Notes: generated from the sequence alone by a model not told the origin. Numbered from the stretch's first letter, positions 12,001-18,165 are shown. The stretch: 51,415 nt of DNA from CAYOLL01 sp964404765 [NCBI: uncultured Gemmatimonadota bacterium] (GCA_964404765.1 CAYOLL010000026.1:1-51415); one strand, 5' to 3'. Made by a program: numbers and translations.

Positions 12001-14270
12001 GCAGAAGGCGTGGACACCGAAACATTGTTTCCGAGACTTGCGTAATATTGCGCGTTGATTAGACCGCTGGCATCACAGCACGAAATGATATCCCAGCCGT
12101 TATTCGAGGCGTTAAGATATTTGCTGATATGAACGCCGTTCACGTCCGATGATTTAAACCACCACTCCACGGTGATCGGCAGCGTATTCATCGAGGCGTT
12201 GTGCGGCACGGAGACGTAATCATCCGTTCCATCAAAGCTGAGCGCGTTTTCCGGCAGGGAGACGGCGCGGGCCAGGGCAAAATCGGAAGTAGATGATGCC
12301 GTGTTAACATTGTTGCGCTTGCCTACCGTGCTCCCGGCGTTGACATGCGCGCCTTTCAGCGTCCACGAAGTCAGATTGCTTTCCCGTTCCACAACGCGCG
12401 TATCCGGATTGACCGTATAGCTGGTGAAGCCTTGCCCGTCCAGATTCAAGTTATAATCCGTGCTGCTGTGGCTGTTGGCTCGCGTAAATTGCCAAAAACC
12501 TTCGCTAAAGGTGTCGTCAATACTCAAGCTGTTTTCGCTGAGCGGCAGGCCGTTCGTGCCGGGATCGGACGCCACAAACTCGGCTTGCAGCGTGCCGTTG
12601 TTGAGTTGATTAAAAGTCACCTGGGCCAGACGACCGTTGGCCGCCGTGCCGACCGGAAAGATGTAGGCAAAACCGGTTGTGTTCACCCAGCGTTTGAACT
12701 TGCCGAGGATCGCCCCGGACGTATGGACCAGTGTTCCCGGCGCGCCGGCGGACAGACCGAGCGTCAGCGTATTTGTCTGGGCGTTGATCGTGCCGTTTTG
12801 CAATTGCAGGGTATCCCCTACGGTATAGTTGCCGTTCAACAGCAGTTCACCGCCGCTTTTGTTGACGGTCAAGCGACTAAAGCCTGTTGCCGGGCCCAGC
12901 GTCTGAAAACCCGCGCCGTTAAACGTGACCAGATTGCCGCTTGTGGTGGCCTGCAGCAGGCCGAAGGCTGACGCGAACACATCGCCGCCGATAGTCAATC
13001 TGCCGCCGCTCAAGTTGCGCCACTGCGGACTGGTATCCGCGCCGGACAGATTGCCGGAAATCGTGACCGTTGTATTATTTTTCACGGTCGAAGAACCCGC
13101 GCCGAGGGTCACCGCGCTAAAACTGAACGTGCTACCGGTGGCCAACGAGTCCGTGCCGGTAAAAGTGACCGCCCCGGCATTGAAAGTCCCGCTATTGGTC
13201 AAGATGCTATTGTTAAAAACCAGATTGCTCGCCGTCGTCACCGCAGTGGAAGTCCAGACCGAGCCCGCGGCGATATTGACCGGGCCGTTAAACTGGTTGA
13301 CACCCGCGCCGGTCGTATCGGCAAAGTCGCCGTTGCTATTTAGGGTTGTCGTGCCGCTTACGGTCAGGTTAAAGCTTAGCGGATCAAAAGTGGCGTTGCC
13401 GACCACATCAAGATTGCCGTTAACGACGGCGTTGGCTTGCAAAGTTCGTCTTGGAGCGGAGCCATCGTTGAAGGCGGTTGCTTGCAGATTATAGTAAGTT
13501 CCGCCGGCCACCGGCTGTGGGGCTGTGCGCTCGTACGACATCCAATTGCCGGTAGCGGTTAGACTCAGGGTTGGCTGCGGCAGACTACTACCACGATAGG
13601 CAAAAAAGGCATTAGCGGCATTCACCCAGGTGCCAGTGCCGGTCAGATTGGCAAAAACCCGCACGTAATTGGTATTTTGATTCGTGACAGTGACGCCGCC
13701 GTTGATTGCCGTGGCGTCGTTACTGGTGCCGAACTGAACGGTTTGTCCGTCCAAAATAGTCACATTAGCGCCAAATGTAACACCGCCGCCGAAATCCATC
13801 GCCTGTGTCGGTGTCAATGTTTGTGAATTCGTCTGGAAGAGGGTTGTTGCCCCGGTGCCGGTGCTGAATGTCCCGGCATTGACAATGCCGCCGGCAAACT
13901 GCTGCGGCGAGAAGACCGGGGTAAACGCCCCGCCGGAATTGACCCGCACTAAGCCATTGTAGGTGTCGGTTCCGCCGGCAGTGTCATCCATGAGTACGCC
14001 GTAGATGTCGGTCACGCCATTATTGACAAAGTTCGACCCCTGAATCATCAAACTATCGCCGGCTTCAATGCGCAATCCGGAGATGGTCGGCGCAGTATCC
14101 ACAATGACGTTATGCGCAATCACGACACTATCGCCAAACACCGGCGCGCTCCCGCCCCAGGTAGCGCCTGTACTCCAGTTGCCGGGGGCAATTGTTGTTT
14201 TTGTGTTGGCCTGGCCGAATGCCGGTATTAGCATAAAGATAGCTAAAAGGATCAAAAAATGATAGCGCAT
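1..14270 (-). CDS. Giant modular secreted protein (LamG / beta-helix / choice-of-anchor D / BspA-like), 3' end outside window
   Basis: Reading the minus strand from the ATG at 14268-14270 gives one frame that stays open to base 3, about 4,756 codons, with no stop; spot checks at 8459 and 3359 are in the same frame. A GGAGGAG ribosome site lies 7 nt before the ATG, and residues 1-21 are a signal peptide ending AFGQA. Modules in order, by approximate residue: adhesin-like beta-strand repeats 25-600; LamG/concanavalin-like domains near 677-860, 1190-1375, 1523-1710, 4174-4355 and 4537-4720, each opening ALDFDG or similar; Fn3-like segments 1417-1518 and 1745-1845; right-handed beta-helix ending in a choice-of-anchor Q type motif (about 1847-2220) and a second helix (2225-2870); four choice-of-anchor D (ASPM/SPD-2/Hydin-like) domains; an IPT/TIG domain (3018-3110); FG-GAP/VCBS repeats (3113-3480); BspA/DUF285-like repeats (3608-4025) with MFxxATxFNQDISxW. 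The likely role is a cell-surface or extracellular adhesin or carbohydrate-binding protein. No catalytic site was recognised. The C-terminal sorting signal is not visible. Confidence 0.9.
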   Translation of the reverse strand, partial: MRYHFLILLAIFMLIPAFGQANTKTTIAPGNWSTGATWGGSAPVFGDSVVIAHNVIVDTAPTISGLRIEAGDSLMIQGSNFVNNGVTDIYGVLMDDTAGGTDTYNGLVRVNSGGAFTPVFSPQQFAGGIVNAGTFSTGTGATTLFQTNSQTLTPTQAMDFGGGVTFGANVTILDGQTVQFGTSNDATAINGGVTVTNQNTNYVRVFANLTGTGTWVNAANAFFAYRGSSLPQPTLSLTATGNWMSYERTAPQPVAGGTYYNLQATAFNDGSAPRRTLQANAVVNGNLDVVGNATFDPLSFNLTVSGTTTLNSNGDFADTTGAGVNQFNGPVNIAAGSVWTSTAVTTASNLVFNNSILTNSGTFNAGAVTFTGTDSLATGSTFSFSAVTLGAGSSTVKNNTTVTISGNLSGADTSPQWRNLSGGRLTIGGDVFASAFGLLQATTSGNLVTFNGAGFQTLGPATGFSRLTVNKSGGELLLNGNYTVGDTLQLQNGTINAQTNTLTLGLSAGAPGTLVHTSGAILGKFKRWVNTTGFAYIFPVGTAANGRLAQVTFNQLNNGTLQAEFVASDPGTNGLPLSENSLSIDDTFSEGFWQFTRANSHSSTDYNLNLDGQGFTSYTVNPDTRVVERESNLTSWTLKGAHVNAGSTVGKRNNVNTASSTSDFALARAVSLPENALSFDGTDDYVSVPHNASMNTLPITVEWWFKSSDVNGVHISKYLNASNNGWDIISCCDASGLINAQYYASLGNNVSVSTPSAPYLDNSWHHGAFVVDNSGGRLYLDGVLKSTVGWTGTPGATTTTNDLNIGFRSGAVTTYLSGQIDEIRIWNTARSADQIRQNMCQTVDAGSSGLVAYYRFNQSSGTTLTDLTSNANNGTLNGGPGPNWVGSGAFTTWTGAVSTAWTNDGNWSNGWPDGLPSSNAGITSQTNQAATGGLQTVNHLIIGPGATPDLSSNVNINGNVFGYGVETNGGIILTGGNLRHYIAGTFRMLLVSDATRNAALADSLRITNSLNLNNGWLALGPHRLTMSPLISYSNIPGSYVAVDSTGEFRWERNFITNGLPYDFYVGDQAGNYSPITLNFSPSPTVGANAYMAVRLKNIKHPNNTSSTDYLNRYWTVTTNAVSNITCTVTATYVNGDINGTEGNLYGGHYASSLWTRLNPVNVGPHTFSGTVTSFGDFTAGEGDDMMTPPLGNALDFDGSNDFVEIPQPNNALNLANNFTLEVWFKADNLPISSVAFSRILSKSDEPSTGGYGLAVAADMIRFTTYTVSDLDQPYTFSNGLWYHLAVYFNGANAATFYVNGNFIGTVSGGGSANTVNSSFWIGALSDLSNTEMFDGQIDEVRFWNGQRTQAQIQANMHNYLTGNESGLVAYYRFDQGTAGGTNTSYPVELVDRGPNCLNGALSGFTRTGSTSNWVASGTNAAPSVTTAAITSITTTTASGGGAILAIGAGNASKRGVCYNTSNCPTLANTNLMEAGSFGINSFTSNLTGLTPGATYYVRAFAINASDTTYGETRSFTTLNSLPLGNALDFDGSGDYVTVTPGFALANQSFTIEFWAKRDPSANVDMVIGQGSSSDNNALHIGFRQSPDNRFAFAFQNNDLNANVSYSDNNWHHWACTYNATTNDRIIYRDGLLAAQDVAGADYQGSSDLYIGTTPWNVAADAFDGQIDEVRIWNIVRTQANIQAGINSYLTGNESGLLAYYRFDQGNAGLDNTSFPAELIDDGPSCRTGVLTGFARSGSSSNWVYTGNPGAPILSTAAITNIGETSAISGQGIFSVGNYANVTQRGICWSTTACPDLSDSKTIRSGTFTTGSYPDTLTGLSAGTAYFVRAYAIAGTDTAYGETRSLTTLNLTRYYVNDDAAGANNGVSWSNAFTDLKSALTAASGGDTIWVAAGTYKPHASSRDSSFVLKSGVRVYGGFAGTETLLGQRDTTLVTNQTILSGDLSGNDSGFANNSENSYHVVRAIGVNSSTVLDGFIIKGGFANGGATNNEGAGLRVDNTGSSPQIRNCLLTYNKSTTGGACYLADATTSFFQKCTFDNNEGQGGGMYNRGTTAVQDCIFKNNIAASGGGAYADNNAITLKNCLFFGNSAGTNGGSAVLAWGGSATLINCTIIANTGSPACVANSTPLLTLRNSIVWNNASGDLFENGGNIDINYSLIQSGSCPSGVTCGGNMLFSQDPLFTNPGGNNYTLLPSSPAINYGNNADISGVALDLAGNARIQNTTVDLGAYERLMAPVFVTATAATVGPTGYSTLKAAFDAINAGTHQGAVTVTVHDNTTETATATLNASNGSSPNYSAVTIVPGSAALRTISMTAADTLIVLNGADNVTFDGRFGGSGMYLALRDTSTASPTIAFRNNADRDTVRYCYVEGARNVAASGVIVIGGDTSAGADGNDQITFDNCYIDSTGAVPPTLIYIAGTAGATNDSVTVSNCRLFNFTQYGVYHSANGGRLIVTGNSIYSPGSSGSAQAGVYINTGTGHLISNNFIGGNAPNAGGMWSKSGGDFTGIDLGPASGGSPSVAQNNTIQNVTWSSGPGNFFGIRLRNGPADYMINGNTIANVSNPAGVTLLSFWGVHSTLANASNIIMSNNTVHDLVTYSSASGSGVFGLYQNSNGPLVTITSNTIYALSDSSEGSVYGIFLGNTTAGQIVRQNTVYNLRQNHLSALVFTRGILFSGGNSLTNEISRNRIYDLRMASSNPGGDILGIDLSSGSGASLFNNMISIGGNEPGDYTVYGIKKSSSGNVNAFYNSIYLGGTVSSGSQPSMALMRSLKPISGADTLYNNIIINKRDGGSGSHFAVSTDTLGKLISNFNALFSANPVELGQAAGGRTFATWKSVMGQDNCSINLDVAFADSSTADLHTSTAALGVGVPMSGIITDYDSNNRHPLQPSIGADEVTPAAKPEINLTGNGANIADGDFSPTTGDSTDFGARMVGDSLKVTYTIQNANVSGNLTVTAINKTGTGASKFSIGPLTPAGAIAAGGSATFVVTYKPTAAASDTAFIQIPSDDCDEPFYDFAVRGAGVFGVPRILAISPTSGHVNTLVTISGINFNPVATSNIIYFGGIRVPNADITNVVPGSQITVKAPVGANSLSHITLVNSSNNLGDDAEQLFTVTFDNGVFLNYESPVEFSGSAANPSDIGSGDFDGDGKMDVVCYSGSSTLTVFHNNSVVGAPSFTTSAIGAVAFAGVAVGDLNGDGKLDILATKPADPKMYMFENLSAGPGDFTFGSPVLIATPVGAPNFAYDVEIADMDGDGKMDIIINSQGGVRVSIFKNNHSGGALSAADFSSRTDLTASFCNGAMMDIADVNNDNKPDILITNHCGNVVDVHKNASTPGVMSFPSQIQLTTAVNSVYAVTAADFDNDGLPDVVVSCGTTGNNVAVFRNTNTISGTTSFAARIDFPLGESAYYSSVGDVDGDGKVDILVHGTTSNSVKVMRNTSSGPGNIAFAQSALYAGGGASLVTDIDNDAYPDLVVSKVSQTKLVVYRYKLCPQISVKGNNQNISDGDTTPSAADSTDFGVVAVNGSRTITYKIHNTGADTLRISGMDTSGPDSLKFTFGAIQTRVNPNDSTTFTVTYAPGGTAGADTAKIIIFNDDCDEGTYDFAVSGTGFSPFITTWKTDNAGVSDSTAIRIPTTGSGYDFDVDWGDGSALQHFSGTAPVTAHTYASADTYTVKIYGAFPSIFFNGGGDKLKLITIEQWGDIAWTSMNNAFNGCSNLICNATDTPNLTNVTSLRNMFMNATAFNQDISSWNIGKVNTFFGMFRGATSFNNGGVALDWANMGQDVSVSTITFESMFRDATAFNQDISAWDISKVNSVYFMFSGATSYNNGNVPLNWTTMGQSSNVVTINLNFMFANGCPFNHDISDWNVSKVNGFYAMFSDNTSFNNGSAPLDWANIGQNTGTATIDFGHTFSGATAFNQDISSWDVTKVWNFNGMLQWATGYNNGGQPLDWANMGQNPNVTTIGTHDMLDSAIVFNQNIGSWNITKVNNMTNMLTDCGMSAANYDSTLIGWAALPTVPSAITLGATGRTYSCLGLPARTTLTTAPKSWNISGDNFVAPEIVVKGNNANIGDGLTTPSSADSTDFGGVAVNGSRAVTYKIHNPSTDTLHISGMDTSGPDSLKFTFGAIPTRVNPNDSTAFTVTYAPGGVSGADTATVIIASDDCDEGIYNFAVRGTGLAPQNALDFDGVNDRVSITLAEHFDAITIEAWIKLDAYVAWSSIIERSNTGNTSDFAFGLSSDAGGQKLGFSMSQTNWDWGVNNFTANSVLPLNQWIHVAVRSDGASATFYVNGIADGTVAVVPINDLASTTSLGANLAGGDEYFNGSIDEVRIWNVARTGCQIQANMNNELTVPQTGLVAYYDFNQGIPSGANNSPAINILTDRAGSNNGALNGFALTTGGTSNWVASGANVSGTTPTPQPEIAIKGNGQNIADNKTTTATTDSTDFGVVAVNGSRAVTYKIHNTGADTLHITGMDTSGPDSLKFTFGSIPTRVNPNDSTTFTVTYTPGGTAGADTAKVIIFSDDCDEGTYDFAVSGTGATPAAALDFDGTNDYVNCGNSAAFNITGAITIEAWIKPSAKSQISTILAKKDASEANPGYAFFLNSFSTNDGTIHFETQSAHIITSGAVTIGSWQHVAVTASGSSGTIYLNGVARPTTTNSVNLTASSVNLLIGAFSNPTFQYSGQMDEVRIWNVARTCAEINANMNNELTGGEANLVAYYNFNRGIPSGDNTGIGAPEVTDLTSNNKHGTMSSFAKNGATSNW
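681..5580 (-). repeat. Near-identical choice-of-anchor D repeat blocks inside the giant gene
   Basis: Blocks at about 681-1032, 1759-2112 and 3457-3810 (roughly 350 bp each) are highly similar at the DNA level, and a more diverged fourth copy lies at about 5221-5580. Each encodes a domain with NPNDSTTFTVTY, a DDCDEG motif and FAVxGTG. Conservation of the bases themselves, not only the residues, suggests recent duplication or gene conversion within the gene. Confidence 0.75.
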
Positions 14271-14386
14271 GGATTTGCTCCTCCATTTAGGTGATAATTC
14301 AATGTAGTTCTGTGGTTGATGAATAGTTCAAGCCAGGAACATAAAGCCTGATAAAGGTGAAAATACTGAGAACTTTGCAACGCTAA

Positions 14387-14547
14387 GGAATGAGATTTAA
14401 ACAACTTCCAGATTTGCTGTCATTGCGAACAGTTTCACCGTGAAGCAATCCCGTAATTGTGCTTCTAACAACGAGATTGCTTTGCAAAAAGCGCTCGCAA
14501 TGACATGTTGGGTTTTTTAAATATGGAAGTTATTTAAACGGCATTCC
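14387..14547. repeat. Nested palindromic (MITE-like) element
   Basis: An outer inverted repeat pairs GGAATGAGATTTAAACAACT (14387-14406) and the bases after it with the reverse complement of 14516-14547. Inside it sits a second inverted repeat with ends TGTCATTGCGA (14418-14428) and TCGCAATGACA (14495-14505) and sub-terminal GAAGCAATC/GATTGCTT. The inner TGTCATTGCGA...TCGCAATGACA type is a common dispersed element in environmental bacterial genomes. It encodes nothing recognisable and may be transcribed as a long hairpin. Confidence 0.7.
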
Positions 14548-14578
14548 TAAACATGCCATGCAATACGAAACAGTGAAA

Positions 14579-14650
14579 TGTCATTCCGAAGGGATGTTTT
14601 TGAAATACAGCGATGGCACTGTTTTCAGATAGGATTCCTTCAGAATGGTA
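14579..14650. repeat. Palindromic repeat with TGTCATTCCGAAGG ends
   Basis: The left end TGTCATTCCGAAGGGAT (14579-14595) is an imperfect inverted match to AGGATTCCTTCAGAATGGTA (14631-14650). This is the other common class of dispersed small palindrome. It lies just past the stop codon of the minus-strand gene at 14665 and could also act as its transcription terminator. The rest of 14271-14664 shows no gene. Confidence 0.6.
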
Positions 14651-14664
14651 TTACCTTTAGCGTA

Positions 14665-15254
14665 TCATTTGTAGACTGCCGCCCGGAATGCGTCCATATT
14701 CGACCGAATCGCCAATGTGCCTAACGATAAAAATACCAAAGCCATGATGATCAGCGCCCACTCGCCCATCGTCGGCACAACCGCAGCGCTCGAGAGGGCC
14801 AAACCGTAGCTGATACCGCTGACGCTGAACCAACCCAGACTTTCCGACCAGGCAAAGCCGCTAAACGTCCCGGCGGCGCGGGTGGACGAGATGGTTACCT
14901 GACTGTGCGCCGGATCGAAGTTGACCCAGCCCGCATTCTCGCTCCAGGCATAGCCGGACAGGCTGCCGCCGCTGTTGTTGACGCCCAGTTTGTGCTATTG
15001 GTGTTGGTGTAGGTGTGACTGCCGCCGCCGGAATAGCTGCCCAGCTTAATCCAGCCGATGTTTTCCGCCCAGGCGTAGCCTTCCACATGGTCGGCATAGA
15101 CGGTCACCCCGTCGTGGGTGGAGTTAAAGTTGAGCCAGCCGGCGTTTTCGCTCCACGCAAAGTTGTTGGCCGGATCGATCGGGGTCTGGGCAGAGGCCAA
15201 CGCGGCAATGAGCAATCCAAGCAAACAGACAAGTATACTAAGTGTGAATCGCAT
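14665..15254 (-). pseudogene. Small secreted GW-repeat protein with IPTL-CTERM-like tail, frameshifted
   Basis: The minus-strand ATG at 15252-15254 has an AAAGGAGC ribosome site and begins a signal peptide (MRFTLSILVCLLG...ASAQ). Four repeats of the form FAWSENAGW / YAWAENIGW follow. The frame breaks at a C-run at 14984-14986 (read as G's on the minus strand): adding one base restores NSTNWGVNNSGG, the last two repeats, and a C-terminus VPTMGEWALIIMAL plus a membrane segment and an Arg, ending at TGA 14665-14667. VPTMGEW followed by a hydrophobic stretch and basic residues resembles the IPTL-CTERM surface-sorting signal. Unrepaired, the product is 119 residues and lacks the sorting tail. It is either a true frameshift or a one-base sequence error; restored length is about 197 residues. 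A surface role is inferred. Confidence 0.75.
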
Positions 15255-15276
15255 ATTAAAGCTCCTTTATTTTCAT

Positions 15277-15319
15277 GCGGCAAGACTCTGGCTTGTAAAA
15301 AGCCGGATTCACTTGCCGC
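15277..15319 (-). promoter_or_regulatory. Long hairpin in the leader of the IPTL-CTERM-like gene
   Basis: GCGGCAAG (15277-15284) pairs with CTTGCCGC (15312-15319), and the interior (CTGGCTT/AAGCCGG) pairs further. On the minus strand it ends about 22 nt before the start codon of the gene at 15254, so it could be a leader structure or an intergenic terminator for the DUF1566 gene upstream. There is no convincing T-run after it, and no known riboswitch class was recognised. Confidence 0.45.
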
Positions 15320-15389
15320 CAACTGCTTTTTGATTTGATGGCGAAAAGAAGTCTCGCAAGATCAACAGGCGTGTTAGTAGGGACCGGCT

Positions 15390-15421
15390 TTAGCCGTCAA
15401 AACCGCATGGGCGACGGCTAA
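15390..15421 (-). terminator. Hairpin downstream of the DUF1566 gene
   Basis: TTAGCCGTC (15390-15398) and GACGGCTAA (15413-15421) form a perfect 9-bp stem with a 14-nt loop, 27 nt after the stop codon of the minus-strand gene ending at 15449. A following poly-T tract is absent, so it is a weak terminator candidate or a dispersed repeat. Confidence 0.4.
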
Positions 15422-15448
15422 TCTGGGTATTACGAATCGCCATAGATT

Positions 15449-16318
15449 CTATTGCCCACCGCGCATAGGCCACAAATAATAATTGCCTGTCTTGTCGTTC
15501 GCATATAAAAAGCCGCCGTTGAAACTCACGACCCAGGCGTTGGTCGAGCCGCTGATGAAAGTAGACGACGACCAATAGTCGGCTGATTGCACGCCGGTAA
15601 AGGGATTCCCTGCTGTCCACTGTGCCGTCCCGGCCGTGTTGGACAAGGCCGGGCTAAAAAATTGATAATCAATCAGGCTTTGCAATTCTTGCACGTTGGG
15701 CAGCCGCCAGTCGCCAGCAACCGAACCGTCGGTTAAGCCATAATTGCCGTTGGCTAATATGGCGCAACTATCCAGCGCCGCCCCCCAGTTTTCAGTGCTA
15801 AAGGGATTGGCGTTTTTTAGCCAGATTAGCCCGGTCAGGTTGTCCGTCACCGTGCCATTGCCGTTGTCGGTAAAGCGGGGGTTGGGCCAAGCCACGCCGC
15901 GTTCCAGGTCGCCGTCATCGCGGGTAACGTAAGAAGTAGTCTGGCCGGTTTTGGCCGTCGGCGCGGGGTAAGCCGTTCCTGTCCGAAATCCCCATTGGCC
16001 GCCGGTCAAACCCCAAAAGGTCTTGCCGCTGGCCACATTGGCGGTGGTAGCGCCGTTGGCATTATCCAATGTCGGGGCTATGCCCATCACCTGATCTAAG
16101 GTGCGCATAGTGGAACCAGGTCCTGCGCCCGGTTGCTGGAATGGTGAGGTGCGTTTAATTCCGACTGCACCGCTATTCAGACGGTTATAAATATCCTCGA
16201 TGGTATACATGGCGCTGGCCGCGTTATCCGGCACTGCCGGCGAGTCAATATTGCCCGCCCATCCAGTTGTCGATAGACACATCAGGATGATGACTAAAGT
16301 TGCTGCGTGTTGCTTCAT
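15449..16318 (-). CDS. Secreted DUF1566 (Lcl C-terminal domain) protein
   Basis: A 289-residue protein starting with a signal peptide (residues 1-22, ending TTGWA), with AAGGAG 7 nt upstream of the ATG. The C-terminal half (about 150-289) carries the features of the DUF1566/Lcl_C family: DNGNGTVTDNLTGLIWLKN, then W-AL--C, GDWRLPNVQELQSLIDY, YWSSST and a final YLWPMRGGQ. Family members are exported, cysteine-poor lectin-like or fibrobacter-type surface proteins; the substrate is unknown. The N-terminal half (30-145) has a low-complexity IYNRLNSG segment that often precedes DUF1566 in environmental proteins. It lies in the same orientation as the frameshifted surface gene downstream (gap about 195 bp) and may share transcription with it. 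Confidence 0.85.
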   Translation of the reverse strand: MKQHAATLVIILMCLSTTGWAGNIDSPAVPDNAASAMYTIEDIYNRLNSGAVGIKRTSPFQQPGAGPGSTMRTLDQVMGIAPTLDNANGATTANVASGKTFWGLTGGQWGFRTGTAYPAPTAKTGQTTSYVTRDDGDLERGVAWPNPRFTDNGNGTVTDNLTGLIWLKNANPFSTENWGAALDSCAILANGNYGLTDGSVAGDWRLPNVQELQSLIDYQFFSPALSNTAGTAQWTAGNPFTGVQSADYWSSSTFISGSTNAWVVSFNGGFLYANDKTGNYYLWPMRGGQ

Positions 16319-16352
16319 GAAAATTTCTCCTTTTTTAGATAAATTACATGCC

Positions 16353-16877
16353 TCAACTCAGATTTACAAAACGAATCGGGCCGGGTTTGGTGATAATTTT
16401 ATGCTGAACCAACCACTTGTCAATTGCCTGATAGATGTTAACTATGTTCGCGGTTGTATATCCATGCGTGTGCATCCACTCTTCAAACGGGCGTTCCCCG
16501 GCCATGATGCGTTCAAGCGTATCTTTTATATCGGCAACTCCAATACCCGGAACTTCAAGTGAATCAAAGCCTGCCGATGGAATAATACCGGATATGGTCA
16601 AATCAAGAAGCGCCGGCCGGTTCTCCTTCATCAATTGATCAAGCAAATCAAGCACGGCGGCTTTATGCTCCGGAGAAAAGCGCCGCATGTCCATTTGACG
16701 ATCCAAATGCTCGCGAACCCGCGCTATGCCACCATGACCCAACCAACTTCTTAGATCATCCGCTGAACTGCCCACTGACCTAAACCGGTCATTTTTTAAG
16801 ACTTCCAGAGTATATTCGAAACAACTCCGAAAGAATTCACGCCAATTAGGTCGTTCCAAATTTTCGATTAAGGCCAT
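16353..16877 (-). CDS. Hypothetical cytosolic protein
   Basis: A 174-residue protein of unknown function. The start at MALIENLERPN is preferred because GGAG sits 6 nt upstream; an in-frame ATG 11 codons earlier lacks this. There is no signal peptide or membrane segment. The composition is helical, with charged segments such as RVREHLDRQMDMRRFSPEHK and a C-terminal part (IYQAIDKWLVQHKIITKPG) that resembles a small helical bundle. It ends only 34 nt before the start of the DUF1566 gene, so the two may be cotranscribed. No family was recognised. Confidence 0.65.
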   Translation of the reverse strand: MALIENLERPNWREFFRSCFEYTLEVLKNDRFRSVGSSADDLRSWLGHGGIARVREHLDRQMDMRRFSPEHKAAVLDLLDQLMKENRPALLDLTISGIIPSAGFDSLEVPGIGVADIKDTLERIMAGERPFEEWMHTHGYTTANIVNIYQAIDKWLVQHKIITKPGPIRFVNLS

Positions 16878-17104
16878 AGTTTTCTCCGTGCTTTCATCCT
16901 GACCCCGCAAACGGTTTTCTTACAAATAGCCTATCAATGCCGTGTTAAAAAACGCATCATGCAAAATCTCCTGTTCTTAAGGAATTAGCATAATATAAGT
17001 TGCGGACAAACTTTTTGGAATTCAAAAATTTGGAACTTAATCCGAATTTTTGGGCTTTTGCACTCTGATAATCCTATTTTACCGCAAACTTGAACGGAGG
17101 CTTT
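16878..17104. other. Divergent intergenic region
   Basis: This 227-bp, A/T-richer gap separates the minus-strand hypothetical gene from msrP on the plus strand and should hold both promoters. No convincing -35/-10 pair was identified on either strand. The only clear element is the CGGAGG ribosome site of msrP at 17095-17100. Confidence 0.4.
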
Positions 17105-18058
17105 ATGCTAATTCAAACGGCGCCAGACATCAAAAGCTCGGAAATCACCCCAAAGGAAATCTATCTTCAACGTCGCGAGTTTATCAAAATGACGGCGGCG
17201 GCAATCGGCGCGGCCTCACTCGGCGCGGAACTGACACTGCCGGAGCCTGCCCGGGCCGAAGGCGTCAAACTGGCTAATGTCCAAAAATCCGCCTATAAAG
17301 TCGATGAAGAACTTACCGACTACAAATCCGCCACGCAATATAATAATTTTTATGAATTTGGCACGGACAAAGAATCGCCGGCGGAACTGGCCGGGACATT
17401 AAAGCCGCGCCCGTGGACCGTAACCGTCGGCGGCGAGGCGGCAAAAACCGGCGCATTTGACCTAGATGTTTTGTTGAAAGGTCAAACGCTGGAAGAGCGC
17501 GTCTATCGGCATCGCTGCGTCGAGGCCTGGTCGATGGTTATTCCCTGGGTCGGCTTTTCGTTGGGCGCTTTTTTAAAGCAGTTTGAGCCGAATGCTGACG
17601 CGAAATATGTGGAGTTTAAAACGCTGCAGGATGCGAAACAAATGCCCGGCCAAAAGACCGGCGTTCTGGAATGGCCCTACCGCGAGGGCTTGCGGCTGGA
17701 CGAGGCCATGCATCCTCTGGCTATTTTGGCGGTTGGGCTGTATGGCGAAGTCCTGCCGAATCAAAACGGCGCGCCGTTACGCCTAATCGTCCCCTGGAAA
17801 TACGGCTTTAAGGGCATCAAGTCGATAGTGACCATCAATTTCACGCGGGAAATGCCCAAAACCTCCTGGAATATGCAAGCGGCCAATGAGTACGGCTTCT
17901 ACGCCAACGTCAACCCGGAGGTCGATCATCCACGCTGGAGTCAGGCTAAGGAGCGCAAAATCGGCGACTTTTTCAAGCGCAAAACGCTGATGTTTAATGG
18001 CTATGCCGATCAGGTGGCGTCTTTATACAGCGGGTTGGATTTAAAGAAGTGGTTTTAG
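17105..18058 (+). CDS. msrP: Protein-methionine-sulfoxide reductase catalytic subunit MsrP
   Basis: A 317-residue molybdopterin (Mo-MPT) enzyme of the sulfite-oxidase fold that repairs oxidised methionines in periplasmic proteins. The N-terminus carries a twin-arginine motif ([19 protein letters not shown]), matching Tat export of a folded cofactor enzyme. The expected cysteine ligand of molybdenum is in [16 protein letters not shown], followed by the conserved [19 protein letters not shown] and [13 protein letters not shown] segments. The ATG at 17105 is chosen because CGGAGG ends 4 nt before it. Length is close to E. coli MsrP (about 334). Its usual membrane haem partner MsrQ is not encoded next to it, so electrons must come from a distant msrQ or another donor. 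A strong terminator follows. Confidence 0.95.
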   Translation: MLIQTAPDIKSSEITPKEIYLQRREFIKMTAAAIGAASLGAELTLPEPARAEGVKLANVQKSAYKVDEELTDYKSATQYNNFYEFGTDKESPAELAGTLKPRPWTVTVGGEAAKTGAFDLDVLLKGQTLEERVYRHRCVEAWSMVIPWVGFSLGAFLKQFEPNADAKYVEFKTLQDAKQMPGQKTGVLEWPYREGLRLDEAMHPLAILAVGLYGEVLPNQNGAPLRLIVPWKYGFKGIKSIVTINFTREMPKTSWNMQAANEYGFYANVNPEVDHPRWSQAKERKIGDFFKRKTLMFNGYADQVASLYSGLDLKKWF

Positions 18059-18110
18059 GCGAATTCATCAGATGCGTCGATCATTTCGATGGCATCTCTT
18101 CTCACAAAGA

Positions 18111-18143
18111 GCCTCTACATCGTCATGGCGTAGAGGCTTTTTT
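18111..18143 (+). terminator. Rho-independent terminator of msrP
   Basis: GCCTCTAC (18111-18118) pairs with GTAGAGGC (18130-18137), and the stem is directly followed by TTTTTT (18138-18143). It lies about 50 nt after the msrP stop codon. Confidence 0.9.
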
Positions 18144-18165
18144 GTCATTACAAAATCAGTATGAA

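Noticed and set aside
1-14270. Many plus-strand open frames of 60-270 codons across this region
   Set aside because: They are antisense shadows of the continuous minus-strand reading frame. They lack ribosome sites and recognisable domains and have proline/arginine/glycine-rich composition typical of shadow frames.
17090-17104. TTG start five codons upstream for msrP
   Set aside because: The ATG at 17105 has CGGAGG at proper spacing; the TTG would lie before that ribosome site.
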